Source of the DNA: Phascolomyces articulosus
Lineage: Eukaryota > Mucoromycota > Mucoromycetes > Mucorales > Lichtheimiaceae
Assembly: GCA_025677815.1 (NCBI GenBank)
Contig: JAIXMP010000014.1
Coordinates: 434,001 to 498,000 of the forward strand
Direction of reading: 5' to 3'
Length of the DNA: 64,000 nt
The translations under genes and the position numbers were made by a program. Below are positions 1-11,401 of the stretch, one piece after another. The notes beneath the pieces are model-generated. The model ran no database searches. It saw nothing but the letters and a program-made list of their open reading frames with translations, and was not told where the DNA came from. How positions within the stretch are numbered: position 1 is the stretch's first letter; each line of letters begins with the position of its first letter.

Positions 1-389
1 TCTATTCCACATATGCATTATTATTTTTTCAGACACTAGATTTAAACAAAGGTTTAGCTTTGTTAATGTATTAACTTTTATATACAGAAAAATAATAAAA
101 GGTATACTCCGTATATTCATATTATATATTCATACAAAATTGTCTATGATATATCAAAATCATCATGTTGTCCTTGTTGCTGTGAAACAACATAGCCTTC
201 TGCTCTGCAGTACCAGCAGCGGCTCTACTTCTTCTTTCCTGCTACTATGATATATTATTTGAGTTTGGTTCTTATTTAAAATACCTTCCTAAAATTCAAT
301 TTTTATCACTTTATTATCTTTATCAGCTATCTTTTTATTTTGGAATTGGAGAAAAATATTATCATTATCAATATACTTTCCATAAATCC

Positions 390-557
390 ATGAATCCTTT
401 TATTTACTGTGTTTCTGGCTACTAATGCCATCTCTTTTGTCACTTCCACTCCGTTACAAGAACAAGGCCAAAGTCAATTGGCAGTTGGCAACAAGGCGAT
501 GAACAACAAGGAAGTGGAGCACAGGGAGAAAGTGCACCAGTATTAGGCGAGGACTAG
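390..557 (+). pseudogene. decayed small secreted peptide gene, copy 1
   Basis: An ATG at 390 is followed, one base out of frame, by a hydrophobic signal-peptide-like stretch reading ILLFTVFLATNAISFVTS, then a Gln/Gly/Ser-rich mature part. The frame changes again near residue 35, and the coding-like sequence then runs to a TAG at 555-557 (QGSGAQGESAPVLGED before the stop). Two frame breaks make it a relic. It shares the ILLF...AISFVTS-x-P-x-Q core with the copy near 1100, so the two are paralogues. The family is not recognised; a short secreted or effector-like peptide is inferred only from the signal peptide and length. Confidence 0.4.
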
Positions 558-1087
558 CAAAAGGTTTAGGTGCAGCTACAGATGGAACTATAACTATGTA
601 GAATAGTAATAAATGTTCAAGTTAACAATTAAATAATGCAACAATGTAAGATTCTCTTCCTTACTCTTATTATCTCACCATCAAAAAGTCTGTTTTCCAT
701 TTATATTAAATAATAAAAATAACCATACAGTATTATCTTATCGTACCTATCGCCACTTGTCAAATACTATTGTCTTTATCTACTCTTGCTGATCATATTT
801 TATAACTTATTAATGAGATGGCGTTCAACTTCTACCTCCCAAAATCAAGTATTTTGAAGTATGAAAAAGATGGTACTTTTCTTTTCTCCCCTAAAAATTT
901 TTATAATATATACCAATACCCCCTCTTGAAGATATAGTAGGTAAACTTGCCTAATTAGAAAGGTTATCAAGGAAGTTTGCCTTTTTATATCATAATTATA
1001 GAAAAAATAAGGGGATTGGAGACTATAAAAATGCCTACAATTTGGACTGGATTATTTCATTTAAAGAATAATAATTGGGCATCGTAT

Positions 1088-1256
1088 TAGTACCATTATA
1101 GCTTCTACTCGCTCAAAAATCCTACTATTTATTGTCGTCCTGGTCATTGTTGCGATTTCTTTTGTTACTTCTAATCCACAGCAATGTAATGGTGGAGGAA
1201 TAGGAAATTATGGCGGACAAGGATCAGCATTCCTTCACGAAGAAACAGTGAATTAG
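1088..1256 (+). pseudogene. decayed small secreted peptide gene, copy 2
   Basis: An open frame ending with TAG at 1254-1256 encodes a hydrophobic stretch KILLFIVVLVIVAISFVTS, then a Gly/Gln-rich tail. There is no ATG in frame: an upstream TAA lies just before the open stretch, so the start has been lost. The signal-peptide region matches the copy at 390-557. This looks like a degraded paralogue of a short secreted peptide. Function unknown. Confidence 0.35.
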
Positions 1257-2153
1257 TTTTTGATAAAACCCAAATTTCGATGCTGATAATATATATAGAT
1301 TCTAATAAGAAATGTCAAAGAATTTTATTACACTTGTGATTTTTACTTTTGAATGTTAGCTAGTATGCAATAGAAATGAGGTGATATTTCATTTGGCTAT
1401 AATAAATAATTTTCTATCACTTATATTGCATAAAGTGTTTAAAATAATAATAAAAAAACAAGTTCATATTGTTGGCTGATAGCGATGTAATCGTACGATG
1501 TGTCTTTCTAGATTACATGGTTAAAATATACCCATCATATAATTATTAATTTCTAAATGAAACACTTTATTACCGTATGGCGCGCTCTGGGTCATTTTTC
1601 TGGCCATTGATGTTATGGTGAGGCGATATGGATAAAGGTTTTCAGGGAAGACGAGAAAATGATATTCTTTGGATCAAAGAAAAGGGAGAGAGAATGAGTA
1701 TTATTATCCGTTTTTCAATTATTCGCTATGCTCATAGCATCATCTCTGAAAAATACTTGGTATTTATTGAAAACTGAATGTTGAATAAAGTTTCTTTTGT
1801 TTTTGTGATATTTTGGATATCTTTGGATAAGTATTAATCACTCTTCATGCAGAAAATACACACATACATATCATGTATGTATATAAATAGCCTTCGTACA
1901 CAGCATATTAATTAATTATATAAATTGTTTAAAATGTTTTAAACACAATGATAAGCAAGGCATAACTTGTAATCTATGCAAGGCTTTTCAAACAAAGTGA
2001 GGCACACAGCACAAAGATTAAAAATACGAGTTTCACACACATTTAAGTCAGCTTCCGCATTTGACCATTTATACCTCCTTTTCCTTGTGTCGAAAACCCT
2101 CGAAATATTATTATACCTTTCAAATCCCTTACCAAAGAAAACAAAAAAGCATC

Positions 2154-5100
2154 ATGATTGACCTTAGCTCATTTGACCAGAAACCTGGTGAGTCATGGGC
2201 TGATATGATGGATGAAGAAGACGAAGAAGAAGAAAAAGAAAGTAATGAAAAGGATGAATCTCTTTCTGATCCTAATGCTAGCAACAATTGTGGTGATACT
2301 ATCGACAGCATCGACATTGAGGAGAACAATACGAAACAAGATCTAACCGATACCGCCAATCAACGCGAGGAAAAGGACGACATTAATGATAAGGAAGATA
2401 ATAGCAATGGCGAGACTGACATTAAAGCAATAGACAAGATTCAAGCTATTATTGAAATGGAAGAGAAAAAATGGCTAGAAGCGAAGGCAGCGACGAAAAA
2501 GACCGGCAATTCCGGCATCGTTTGGCGATTACCTAGTGCAGAACAAAAAAAACAACAACAGGAATTTATACAACGATTAGTGGAACAACGTCAAAATATT
2601 GACAAGGTGGACAGTTGGCGAAAAAAAACTGCTAAGAATGACGAAGATAATAGAGGTACGGGTGCTTCATCGTGGCGTAGTAACAAGTCATATCATGCAC
2701 CTGAAAAGAATACTTCTCAACAATGGCATGCATATTCTGAAGTATTACAGCAGGAATATGAAGAACAAGTGGAAGAGAGTAGAAAAGAGTTTATACGTCG
2801 GTTTGGTAGCAAAAATGCACAAGACAAACAAAATGAAACATCATCATCTTCACCAACACCAGAGCTACCACAAGAACCGACCAAACCTTCCATTTTAATT
2901 TCTGCAGATGGTCCTAGCGATTGGGCAGATGATATACCAACGTCTGACGAGGAAGAAGAAGAACAAGAGATGGAGGAGGAAAAGATTGAAGAAACAAAGG
3001 AAGGAACGGTGGAAATTGCTGAACAGTCAGCATCAGAATCCATTCCTTTGCCGCACGATGCTACTATATCGCCTTCACCCCTATCCGAACAATGGGATGA
3101 ATCGACAAAAACAGCACCACTTTCAATACAATCCAAGTCAGAGAAGTTGAATTCAGGCGAAATTGATACTTTACGTACGCCAACAAAGGAGTTCTCACCA
3201 GAACAGCAGAACCATACTCCATCACCACCTCCGACCAAAAAAGAACCAGTGGTGGTTGATCCAAGCGCATGGATCGCATTCGCCGAACAAAATTCTCCTA
3301 AATCAAGCAACACAACGAGCACTCCGACAGTAGCACCAGTAGCACCACCCACTGACGATGCAATGCCAAAAGATGAGTCATTAATAACCGAGTCAATCAA
3401 GGAGAATGGACCTAGTGAAGGTGATGAACAGTTAAAGGATGAACCAAAAGAAACAGAAACAAAAATTATTGTGCAAGAGGATCGTACTTCTAGTTCGAAT
3501 ACATTTGCAGAACAATCCTCTTCCAAATGGAAAACAACAACGACAACAATGGATGACTCTACAAATGCTTCGAAATGGGCTTCATCAACAAGTGATGAAT
3601 CGACCACCGCATCTAAATGGGCTTCAAAAACAAGTATGGATGGATCGTCATGGGCATCCAAGTGGGCTTCGAATGCAACAGAGGATGCACCCTCTACTGC
3701 ATCATCAAAATGGGCCTCTCCATCCATGAACGAACTTACGACAACTTTTAATCGATCACCTAAAATGAGTAACCAATCATCCATTGCTTCCAAGTGGGCT
3801 TCAGCAACAATCGACGACACTTCATCTGAACATAGCTGGCACGGTAGCACTCCTTTGCAACATCATCAGCAACACTTGGCTCCAGAAAACCAACAACATC
3901 TTCGTCAATCCCAAAGTGACCGTACCACCACCACTACCACCCCAAAACCAAAAGACAATGTGATGCGATCTCCGCGCATGCAAATATTGAATCATTTATA
4001 CAAAAATAGTAATAACAAACGACAACAACAAACACACCATCCACCTCCATCCACCACGCATTCAAGTCCAAGTTTGGCATCGACTGCCTCAGAAACCAAT
4101 CCTACAGCAACAATTTCAGAAAAGCCACAACAGAATCCTCCTCTCATTGTGGATAATTCCCAAGAATGGAAGATTTTTGCAGAACAACATAATGGCGTGA
4201 AATCAAAAGTATCGTTACCCAACCCACGAAATGATGACAATGACCATGTCAAGAACCATAGTAGCCGACAGTATGACAGTATTGCCACTACAACAGACAG
4301 TGCCGATGATTGGAAATTGGCAGGAGCGACTTGGAATAACAACGCAGTGAGTTTAGATAATAGTGATGATACAAAAAGTCACACCAGTTGGAAAAGTGAT
4401 ACCAAGTCAACTGCAACAACGCCATTGCCACCTCCTAGGGATGGTGGACGAGCATCAGTCGCATGGATGGCTGTTAGTGCCAAGAACGACGATGATGGAC
4501 ATGGTCATAGTAGTCGAAGGAGTGATAGCAAACTACCCAAGGTCGTTGTGGTAAAGGAAGAAGAAAATAATTGGTCTGGAGGTGCAACTCCATGGAATAA
4601 TATGACAAGTACTCAATTTGATGATCCTAATGATGATATCAAAAGTCATACAAGTCATATAAGTGATACAAGGTCATCACAGAGAGAACACAACAATCAA
4701 AGAGCATCAGCAGCGTGGATTGCGGCAGGTGTTCAAATAAGAGGAACACAGAATGATAGTTCAAGGCGAAGCGATAACAACTATCAAGAACGGGATCATG
4801 GTTTAGGTGGATCTGCATCATCGTGGACTACAACTGTTACCATTGATGAGCTTATGGCAGGACACAGGAGCCCAAAGGTTGCACCGATGAAGAATGACAA
4901 TGAACAAACATTGAATACCTGGAATACCAATGATAATGCACAACGTCATCACCATGACAATATCAATCATCTCAGTAATAGCTCTTCACCTGTATTCAAA
5001 TCCAATACGGACACCACAACGGATCAACATGCCGAATCTTCTGGAGAATCTAACAGATGGCAAGTGTATGCAAAACAGCATTCGAATAATAAATATGGTG

Positions 5101-5165
5101 GCGATAGAACAGTAGGCCGATCATCCCAAAGACAAGATGGTATGCATCGAAAAGTTTGGCTATAA
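2154..5165 (+). CDS. large acidic, intrinsically disordered protein of unknown function
   Basis: Single-exon gene of 1003 residues. I chose the ATG at 2154; the open frame extends upstream only through a TTG and unlike sequence. The N-terminus has SWADMMDEEDEEEE and residues ~250-270 repeat the theme (DWADD then an acidic run). Lys/Glu-rich, probably helical segments lie around residues 95-220. Residues ~470-555 contain at least six SKWAS units spaced by Ser/Thr-rich linkers. A second motif, W-x-x-[FY]-A-[EK]-Q-[HNS], recurs near residues 372, 672 and 969, with weaker copies (WMAVSAK, WIAAGVQ) between. The rest is Ser/Thr/Asn/Gln-rich with no membrane span or signal peptide. No catalytic domain was recognised. 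SWADD-like acidic motifs occur in RNA-binding translation factors, but that is only a weak analogy. Confidence 0.8.
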   Translation: MIDLSSFDQKPGESWADMMDEEDEEEEKESNEKDESLSDPNASNNCGDTIDSIDIEENNTKQDLTDTANQREEKDDINDKEDNSNGETDIKAIDKIQAIIEMEEKKWLEAKAATKKTGNSGIVWRLPSAEQKKQQQEFIQRLVEQRQNIDKVDSWRKKTAKNDEDNRGTGASSWRSNKSYHAPEKNTSQQWHAYSEVLQQEYEEQVEESRKEFIRRFGSKNAQDKQNETSSSSPTPELPQEPTKPSILISADGPSDWADDIPTSDEEEEEQEMEEEKIEETKEGTVEIAEQSASESIPLPHDATISPSPLSEQWDESTKTAPLSIQSKSEKLNSGEIDTLRTPTKEFSPEQQNHTPSPPPTKKEPVVVDPSAWIAFAEQNSPKSSNTTSTPTVAPVAPPTDDAMPKDESLITESIKENGPSEGDEQLKDEPKETETKIIVQEDRTSSSNTFAEQSSSKWKTTTTTMDDSTNASKWASSTSDESTTASKWASKTSMDGSSWASKWASNATEDAPSTASSKWASPSMNELTTTFNRSPKMSNQSSIASKWASATIDDTSSEHSWHGSTPLQHHQQHLAPENQQHLRQSQSDRTTTTTTPKPKDNVMRSPRMQILNHLYKNSNNKRQQQTHHPPPSTTHSSPSLASTASETNPTATISEKPQQNPPLIVDNSQEWKIFAEQHNGVKSKVSLPNPRNDDNDHVKNHSSRQYDSIATTTDSADDWKLAGATWNNNAVSLDNSDDTKSHTSWKSDTKSTATTPLPPPRDGGRASVAWMAVSAKNDDDGHGHSSRRSDSKLPKVVVVKEEENNWSGGATPWNNMTSTQFDDPNDDIKSHTSHISDTRSSQREHNNQRASAAWIAAGVQIRGTQNDSSRRSDNNYQERDHGLGGSASSWTTTVTIDELMAGHRSPKVAPMKNDNEQTLNTWNTNDNAQRHHHDNINHLSNSSSPVFKSNTDTTTDQHAESSGESNRWQVYAKQHSNNKYGGDRTVGRSSQRQDGMHRKVWL

Positions 5166-5753
5166 ATGAACACATCTACCCGATCAAACTATCTTGACTA
5201 TCTTGTTCGAATTGATAAAAAAATAACGAAATTTATTATCAATTAGAATCAAAACAGCTCATCCACATCAAGAAATATGTTTTGATCTTTTTTTTTGCAT
5301 TATGCTCATTTTTTTTTTACTAAGAAAAAAACGTCACACATCACAAAAAACCAGCATTGGATTTTCTTTATTCAAGATAGAGGCACCGTCCTTTCATTTT
5401 ATATATCAACATCCGAGCTTCCTCTCCCGAGTGGGATTTCATGCATTTCCCCCCTCATCCTCTCTTTCATTTTCATTTTTTTTTTGCAAGATATGATTTT
5501 CCACTGCTGTAAATAGTTTAAATCCACTCACTCATTTTTTTAGCTTTTCATTCCATGCATATACCAATAAAAAAAGGTTTTTTGTTTGCATCATTGCTGG
5601 ATTTTGGATTGGAATTTTTTTTAAAAAATTATTACGGTTTGTATATATGTAAAAAAAAGACTATGTAAAATTGGAATTATATATAAAATGTAGAATGAAA
5701 AGAAAAGAATAAAAAGTATGTAGGATGCGAAGGGATAGAATGATAAAGGGGTT
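5166..5753. other. tail-to-tail intergenic spacer
   Basis: Convergent 3' regions of the disordered-protein gene (plus) and the quinone reductase gene (minus). It has T-rich and A-rich runs and AATAAA-like motifs such as aataaaaaaaggt near 5566 on the plus strand. No gene is supported. Confidence 0.6.
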
Positions 5754-6961
5754 TTAATCACTACTGCAACAAAGCCATGACATGAGTGATTTTTTCTTTG
5801 GTTTTTCTTGTGTAGGTTTAGGCGGCTGTTGTGGTGGTGGTGTTGGAGCGGCAGCTCCATTTGTATCAGACGGTTTGGTAGGTTGTGATACATCATTGGC
5901 AGCAGCCCCAGATCCACCAGGAGCTGCATCCGTAATAGCAGGTGTATTGTCTGAACCTCCTTTATTTCCACTGCCTGCCGCTACTGCTGCTGCTCCTGTT
6001 GCAACAGCCGCAGTAGTAGCTCCAGCTGCAGCGGCACCAGCAGCAGATTCATCATGTTTTTGTTGTGTTGTTTGACCTTCAGGATCGGTGGTCGTAATGA
6101 CAGGTGTTTCTTTACCATTTGTATTATGAGATGCCGCTTTAAGAGAACGTACAGAAGCATCGGAATCAGCACCTGTTGTCATGGATGATAATTTCTTTTT
6201 ACCCTTTTGATATGTATTCAATACATTGGCAAAGTTTTGACCTTGGTTCTTTGCAATAGCCAATTCAATTTCACTCGGTTGACGTGATCCATCACCATTG
6301 GTTATTGTGCCAGACCCGTAAGCAGATCCACCAATTACTTCATCATTATTGAACATACTTGCGTTTGAAAATCCAAAAGGAACGTAAATAAGGCCGTGAT
6401 GGGCGAAATAAGTGACGGCATTGAGGGCTGTTGTTTCTTGGCCACCATGCTGGGATGCTGTTGAAAAAAATGTACCAACGAATTTACCAGCTAATGATCC
6501 TTTTGCCCATAATTGACCTGTTGCATCAAGAAGTCTAAATTATTTTTTGGCGGGATGGTTAATAAGAGATTATTGAGAAATAAATAAATAAACATACGTT
6601 TTCATTTGTGCGGGAAAGATGCCAAAACGAGTAGGAATACCGAAAATAAGACCATCAGCATCAGCTAGTTGACTTGCTTGAATGATTGGCAAATCAGGTT
6701 TAGCTGGAGCATGCATCTTTTCAAGCACCTGATCAGATAGTGTTTCTTGAACTTGATATATTGTTACATCATTACCATTTTCTTCGAGTCCTACAAAATG
6801 ATAAGTAATTGCGTATGGGAATGTGGTGAATATCAAATGTTACATTATGTTTTGACAATGTACGATGGAGACTAACCTTCTTTAATAGCTAATGATAATT
6901 TATAAATATGATGATATAAAGAATAAATAATAATGTATACTTTAGGTTTATCAGCCATCAT
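5754..6961 (-). CDS. flavodoxin-like NAD(P)H:quinone oxidoreductase (WrbA/Ycp4 type) with long C-terminal tail
   Basis: Three exons: 6961-6877, 6790-6598 and 6534-5754, giving 352 residues; introns are 86 and 63 nt. Residues 1-200 are a WrbA-type flavodoxin. They include the N-terminal Y-S-L-Y-H-H-I-Y FMN loop, FGIPTRFGIFPAQMK, SQHGGQETT and GGSAYGSGTITNGDGSRQP, all hallmark segments of the family, which reduces quinones with two electrons using FMN. Unlike normal ~200-residue members it carries about 150 extra residues, rich in Ala, Gly, Thr and Pro, ending KKKSLMSWLCCSSD. The terminal basic patch plus Cys pair suggests palmitoylation and membrane attachment, as known for fungal Ycp4-type members at eisosomes (inference). 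Its divergent neighbour at 7429 is a paralogue without the tail. ATG codons at 6961 and 6958 are both possible starts. Confidence 0.88.
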
Positions 6962-7428
6962 TATTATAAAGTAAATAAGGAAGGAATAAGGGGAAGCGAC
7001 TTGTTGTTAAAAATAAAATTCAAAAAGGAAAAAGGAAGAAAAGAAGAACCAAGTACTATTCTCTAACGCGAAATTTTGTTCACTTGGTCAAAAAAAAAAA
7101 AATACGCCTTCGGAAGACACTATATAAAGAATTGGGGGAAAATTTACCGAAACCCATGAGGAATATAATATTATTGGACAAGTTGTATATAAGTTTGCAT
7201 TGATATTTCGAAGTTTGGTTGGGGGAAAAGGGAATTATATGCGAAATGGGTTTGTTTTTTGTGAGAAAATAAAAAATTTGTTTGCATGATTATAAATATC
7301 TTGAAATTTTTCCCTCGTTTCTTTTTTTTTTCTTTGCTTTGCTTTGCTTTGCTTTTTTTTCACTGTTTTTTCTTTCCATTTGATCAACTACTTTTATTAC
7401 TACGTCTTTTAACGTTCATCAATCAATC
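6962..7428. promoter_or_regulatory. shared divergent promoter of the two quinone reductase genes
   Basis: 467 bases separate the two start codons. A TATATAAA element lies at 7121-7128 on the plus strand and a second TATATAAG near 7185. The last 150 bases before the plus-strand ATG are pyrimidine-rich (repeated tttgc units near 7333-7355), typical of fungal core promoters. No stress-response element was confidently recognised. Confidence 0.5.
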
Positions 7429-8378
7429 ATGGGTGCAACCGTTTATATTGTCATTTACACTCTTTATCATCATATTTACAAATTAGCTTTGGAAGTTCAA
7501 AAAGGTTTAGAATCTAGTGGTGTTAATGCTAAAATCTTCCAAGGTATACTATATATTATTTTTGGCACGGTAACATTATGAACATACATTTTTAACTTGT
7601 CTATATTATCCTAGTTCCCGAGACTTTGACAGATGAAATTCTTGTAAAGATGCATGCGCCCGCCAAACCAGATTTGCCCACCATCACTGTTGAGGAGTTG
7701 ACTGAACCTGATGGCATCATCTTTGGTATTCCCACAAGGTAAATTTATCTAATATAAGGAATGAAAGGATTATATATACTCAGTAAGCGATTCTTTTGTG
7801 TATGTCTTTAGATTCGGTACCATGCCAGCACAAATTAAAGCGTAAGTCCTTTTTTTCTTCTTCTTTCTAATTATTGATAAGTGTGTTTTTCAAAACAAAT
7901 ATTTATTTTAACGTTTCTTATGATATTGTTTATAGATTGCTTGATGCAACAGGTAAGACGTCAGTTTTGACAAAAAAAAATGGAATAGGAAGTGAGTTGA
8001 ACGCGCGTCCGTGTGTTACTCATTCAAATATGTGTTTCAGGTAAACTCTGGGCCACTGGCGCATTATCCGGTAAATTTGCTGGTACTTTCTTCTGTACCG
8101 CATCTCAACATGGTGGTCAAGAAACAACTGCCTTGACAACTGTCACTTACTTTGCTCATCATGGTATGATATATATACCTTTTGGATTTGCTCATACCAA
8201 CTTGTTTGATAACTCAGAAGTTATTGGTGGTTCGGCTTATGGTTGTGGTACGGTTGCCAATGGGGATGGTTCGCGTGAGCCAACCGAAAAAGAACTTGAA
8301 ATCGCTGTGACACAAGGTCAAAATTTCGGCAAGGTCGTCAGTACCTACAAAGCTGGTCAAGATGCTGAAAAAAAGTAA
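7429..8378 (+). CDS. flavodoxin-like NAD(P)H:quinone oxidoreductase (WrbA/Pst2 type)
   Basis: Five exons: 7429-7543, 7615-7738, 7812-7841, 7936-7952 and 8041-8378, giving 207 residues, the usual family length. All junctions are GT-AG and keep frame; exon 4 is only 17 nt. Conserved segments are the N-terminal YTLYHHIYKLA FMN loop, FGIPTRFGTMPAQIKA, DATGKLW, SQHGGQETT, and the C-terminal GGSAYGCGTVANGDGSREPTEKEL block. The predicted role is FMN-dependent two-electron reduction of quinones in the cytosol, protecting against oxidative stress. It is divergent from and clearly paralogous to the gene at 5754-6961, but has no C-terminal extension and two more introns, so the duplication is not recent. 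Confidence 0.9.
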
Positions 8379-9314
8379 AATAATGAAATAAATAAATACT
8401 CTTTTTTTTTCCATTTGTTTCATATTATTAATATCACTACTTACCATTATTATTATTACACGCCTACATTTGAGGGGATAATAAATTTAACATTACACTC
8501 CCTCTATTTGCCGCAATTCTAATGATCATATCATATCGTGTTATCTTGTTGTAACTGTATAGAGTATATTATTCTCGTATATAAAACGCCAAGAGAGTGT
8601 AGCTAACGTGTAAACCCTTGTTTATATATGCAGGATGGCAGTAAATATGCTCAACTCCTAGTTAGCTTAGTAAAAAATAGTTCAATATTTACATCAAGTC
8701 CAATGATCTAGCCCTTTTATTCATCTTGCAGTTCCAATGACGCAGAGGGATGTAAATCCAATCCAGTGTAATGATTGTACTCAAAAAGCTTAACTGACTA
8801 TTACATAAATAAACAAATATTCTGGATACAATTCATTGATTGGAAATTAAGCTTGTATATACATTTCAGAACAGATTAAATGCGTCTTCCTTTTCCGTTC
8901 AGCGACGGCCATTGTAAAAGTTTTTAGTTAGTTACATTTAATTATATATGTTGTGCAGTAGCAAACAAAACACTATGGTATTGGAATAACCCTCCTCATC
9001 GAGGCAAGTTTTTTTTTTTTTTTTTTTTTTTTTTTTGGAATAATAAATAATTTTAGAGCTATTAAATGTAACGTTGAGGTATATCGATTCTTACAGTTAT
9101 GGATAATACCAGGTCATTACTCTAGAAACTTATTTTTGACAACTTCAAGCTATGCGTGCTTTTTTTTTGACCATTTTATATGCAAAACCAACCAAAATTC
9201 AATTCCCGTTAAAAAAAAATGTTTCGAAACTTTAAAACAACCATCTCTTCTTTCACTTCCTTAATAACATAAAACTCTTTTTTTTTTATTCCCTTCTATA
9301 CGTTACTGGTGCCA
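8379..9314. other. intergenic region with a 28-nt T tract
   Basis: 3' flank of the quinone reductase and 5' flank of the SANT-like gene. It holds an uninterrupted run of 28 T at 9009-9036. No coding or RNA gene is supported. Confidence 0.6.
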
Positions 9315-10574
9315 ATGAACAATCGAACCCAATCAACCCCTGATAATTTAACCAATAAAAAAACCAATAAAAATAATGCCACTATAACAGTGGCAGCGGC
9401 AATGGCAGAAGAAGAACAAGAGAGTAGTGGAGACGAATTTCCAGAGATCACCGAAGAAGAAATTGAAACGTGGTCAAGTGTAGAGCGAAAACGATTTCAT
9501 TTCAAAACAAGCGCCCTTCGTGACGAACATTTATTACGTCAAGCTTTAACTGTCAAACCTTTTGAAAGCACGACCAAAAACGAACGATTTGATAAATGGG
9601 AGTTGGTTGCACTTGCTTGCGATGAAATGATTAAACAGTTACCCGAGAATGCCAGTGGTCAACTTAATTTCTATACGGGAAAGCATGCCAAACGACGATT
9701 CAAGGTGCTCATGGAAGCCCATTATGGTTTATTAAACGATAATAGGAATCCCATGTTTTTTGGTATATATGGAGAATATGGAAATATTCAAGCATTGATA
9801 GAACGCGCTTATAAATTGGTAATGATAGAATGGGTTGGATTGGTTTGGAAGGGGAGGAAGAATATGCCATAGAACTTCTTGTGTGCTATCTAATGCAAAA
9901 TGACTCATGTTGGATGCATTATTTTTAGTATCTACTTGCTGGTTATAAGCCAGGACAAAATGCCGGATTTTTTAAGAAAAAGCGACATCAGCGAAATGGA
10001 TCAAACCAGAATAATGCTAAACGATTGCGAACGAATAACATCAATGTAAGGATAATTATGATAAAAAATGAAGGAAAAGAAAGGACATAATGCAATTTAA
10101 CTTTGGAGGTGATATGGATTATTATTACAGGACGAATCCGATGTGGATCCTTTACAAATGATGCAGAATAAATTGGACGCTCACTCTTTCAAGTCATTGG
10201 AATCTCAACAACAATTACTCAAGGAAATCCAAAATGCATTTTCACAAATGAGGGAAGATAATAAACGAATACAAACTGCTTTGGATAAGCGAGAGGAGGA
10301 TGCGCGTGAACAATTAGCAGAGCATAAAATAGAAATTGAAAAGATTACAAAAGAGAATCAGGAAAAATTGACAGAAATGGAAAATTTCATGATGAAATGT
10401 AATGCAGCGGAAAAAGCGAGACAGGAACAATGGAAAGAAATGTGTGAACATTGGATGAAGCAACAACATGATACGCTTATGATACAAAAGGAAATGATTG
10501 CAATGCAAAGTGAAACGGAAGAATCTAGGATGACTTTATTAAGGGAATTGTTTGAAGATAAAAGGCAAAATTGA
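9315..10574 (+). CDS. Myb/SANT-like DNA-binding domain protein with C-terminal coiled coil
   Basis: Three exons: 9315-9818, 9929-10045 and 10131-10574, total 354 residues, both introns in phase 0. I start at the first ATG (9315). Residues 1-55 are Asn/Thr-rich then acidic. Residues ~60-137 form a Trp/Phe-rich three-helix region (RFHFKTSALRDEHLLRQALT ... RFDKWELVALACDEMIKQLP ... TGKHAKRRFKVLMEAH) typical of the SANT/trihelix-like proteins common in Mucoromycota. A basic segment (KKKRHQ...AKRLR, residues ~184-203) looks like a nuclear localisation signal. Residues 215-354 are a long charged coiled coil suited to dimerisation. A nuclear regulator or a domesticated transposon-type DNA-binding protein are both possible; the target is unknown. 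Confidence 0.8.
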
Positions 10575-10847
10575 TATATACTACACCCATCACCAATTGT
10601 ACCACTTATCAACATTGCATTATCTAGTACTTCTATAAAAAAAAAGCTTATATACATATATACAACTATTCGCACCCTCTTTTTTCGCTTCATTGTTATC
10701 CACCATCGTCGTTATCAAGTTCATTCTCCTATATATTCACATCCATATGAATCCATTTTTGTTATATATCATTTTGTTTTTATTTTTTTTTCTAATTGAA
10801 TTATAGTTATGTACATAATATGGACAACGACAGATTAAAAAAAGGAA

Positions 10848-11401
10848 TTATTGTTCAGATTCGAATTTTGGATGTTGTTGTCTTGGGTTGATTTGAATAG
10901 GGAGAGGTTTTTGATTCCATTGAATACCAGCAGGCATCTTGCCTTCTGAACGAATCACAGATCCAATAGCTACATATACATATATACATTGTGTGAGTGA
11001 GTTTTATCTATATCCTTCTATTGTACCTTTTTAGGAACTAAAAAATATCCCCAAGATAACTACTTACACATAAAGAAACCAAACGACGCAGCCGAACCAA
11101 GCATGTATTGACTAAGCATAGAAATAGGACCCTTGGCACCACTACCGAATCTATTTCCCCCTCCCATGATTGTTATTATAAGTATTTTTTGGTCCATTAT
11201 GCGCGCGTTCATTAGTCATTTTGTTCGCGTGAGAATTGTTGGCGACAAAAACACTTGAAAAAACAATAAAGAAATGTTCTATTGTTATTCTTACCGAATA
11301 ATGTTAATAGTACCGAAGACAAAACCAACGCAAAGACCTACAGTTCCACCCATGACGGCCCCCATCTTCATTTTATCAATGGTCTTTATATTATCTTCCA
11401 T
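10848..11401 (-). CDS. MGR2: Mgr2, TIM23 translocase lateral gatekeeper subunit
   Basis: Three exons, 11401-11295, 11150-11068 and 10969-10848, giving 103 residues. The protein reads KMKMGAVMGGTVGLCVGFVFG, a first Gly-rich membrane span, then a short loop, then YMLGSAASFGFFMSIGSVIRS, the second span with the family signature (yeast Mgr2: GTFGLFMSIGSIIRS). Known role: small inner-membrane protein of the mitochondrial TIM23 presequence translocase, coupling to TIM21 and controlling lateral release of preproteins. It is related to ROMO1. The acceptor of intron 1 was chosen (exon 2 begins at 11150) because earlier AGs give a stop. It is convergent with the SANT-like gene, 273 bases away. Confidence 0.88.

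Larger units (their letters stand above)
1..2153. other. AT-rich intergenic region with two gene relics
   Basis: No intact gene is visible here. The stretch is very AT-rich and has many stops in all frames. It contains two decayed small secreted-peptide genes, listed separately, on the plus strand around 390-557 and 1088-1256. Nothing else, such as a tRNA or transposon end, was recognised. The last few hundred bases would contain the promoter and 5' UTR of the gene starting at 2154. Confidence 0.6.

Noticed and set aside
2717..3850. 377-codon minus-strand open frame opposite the disordered-protein gene
   Set aside because: Mirror of the repetitive, stop-poor codon usage of the sense gene; no domain, and the sense strand has the coherent repeats.
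5295..5516. Two overlapping short plus-strand frames after the first gene
   Set aside because: Lie in the 3' UTR, T-rich, no coding signature.
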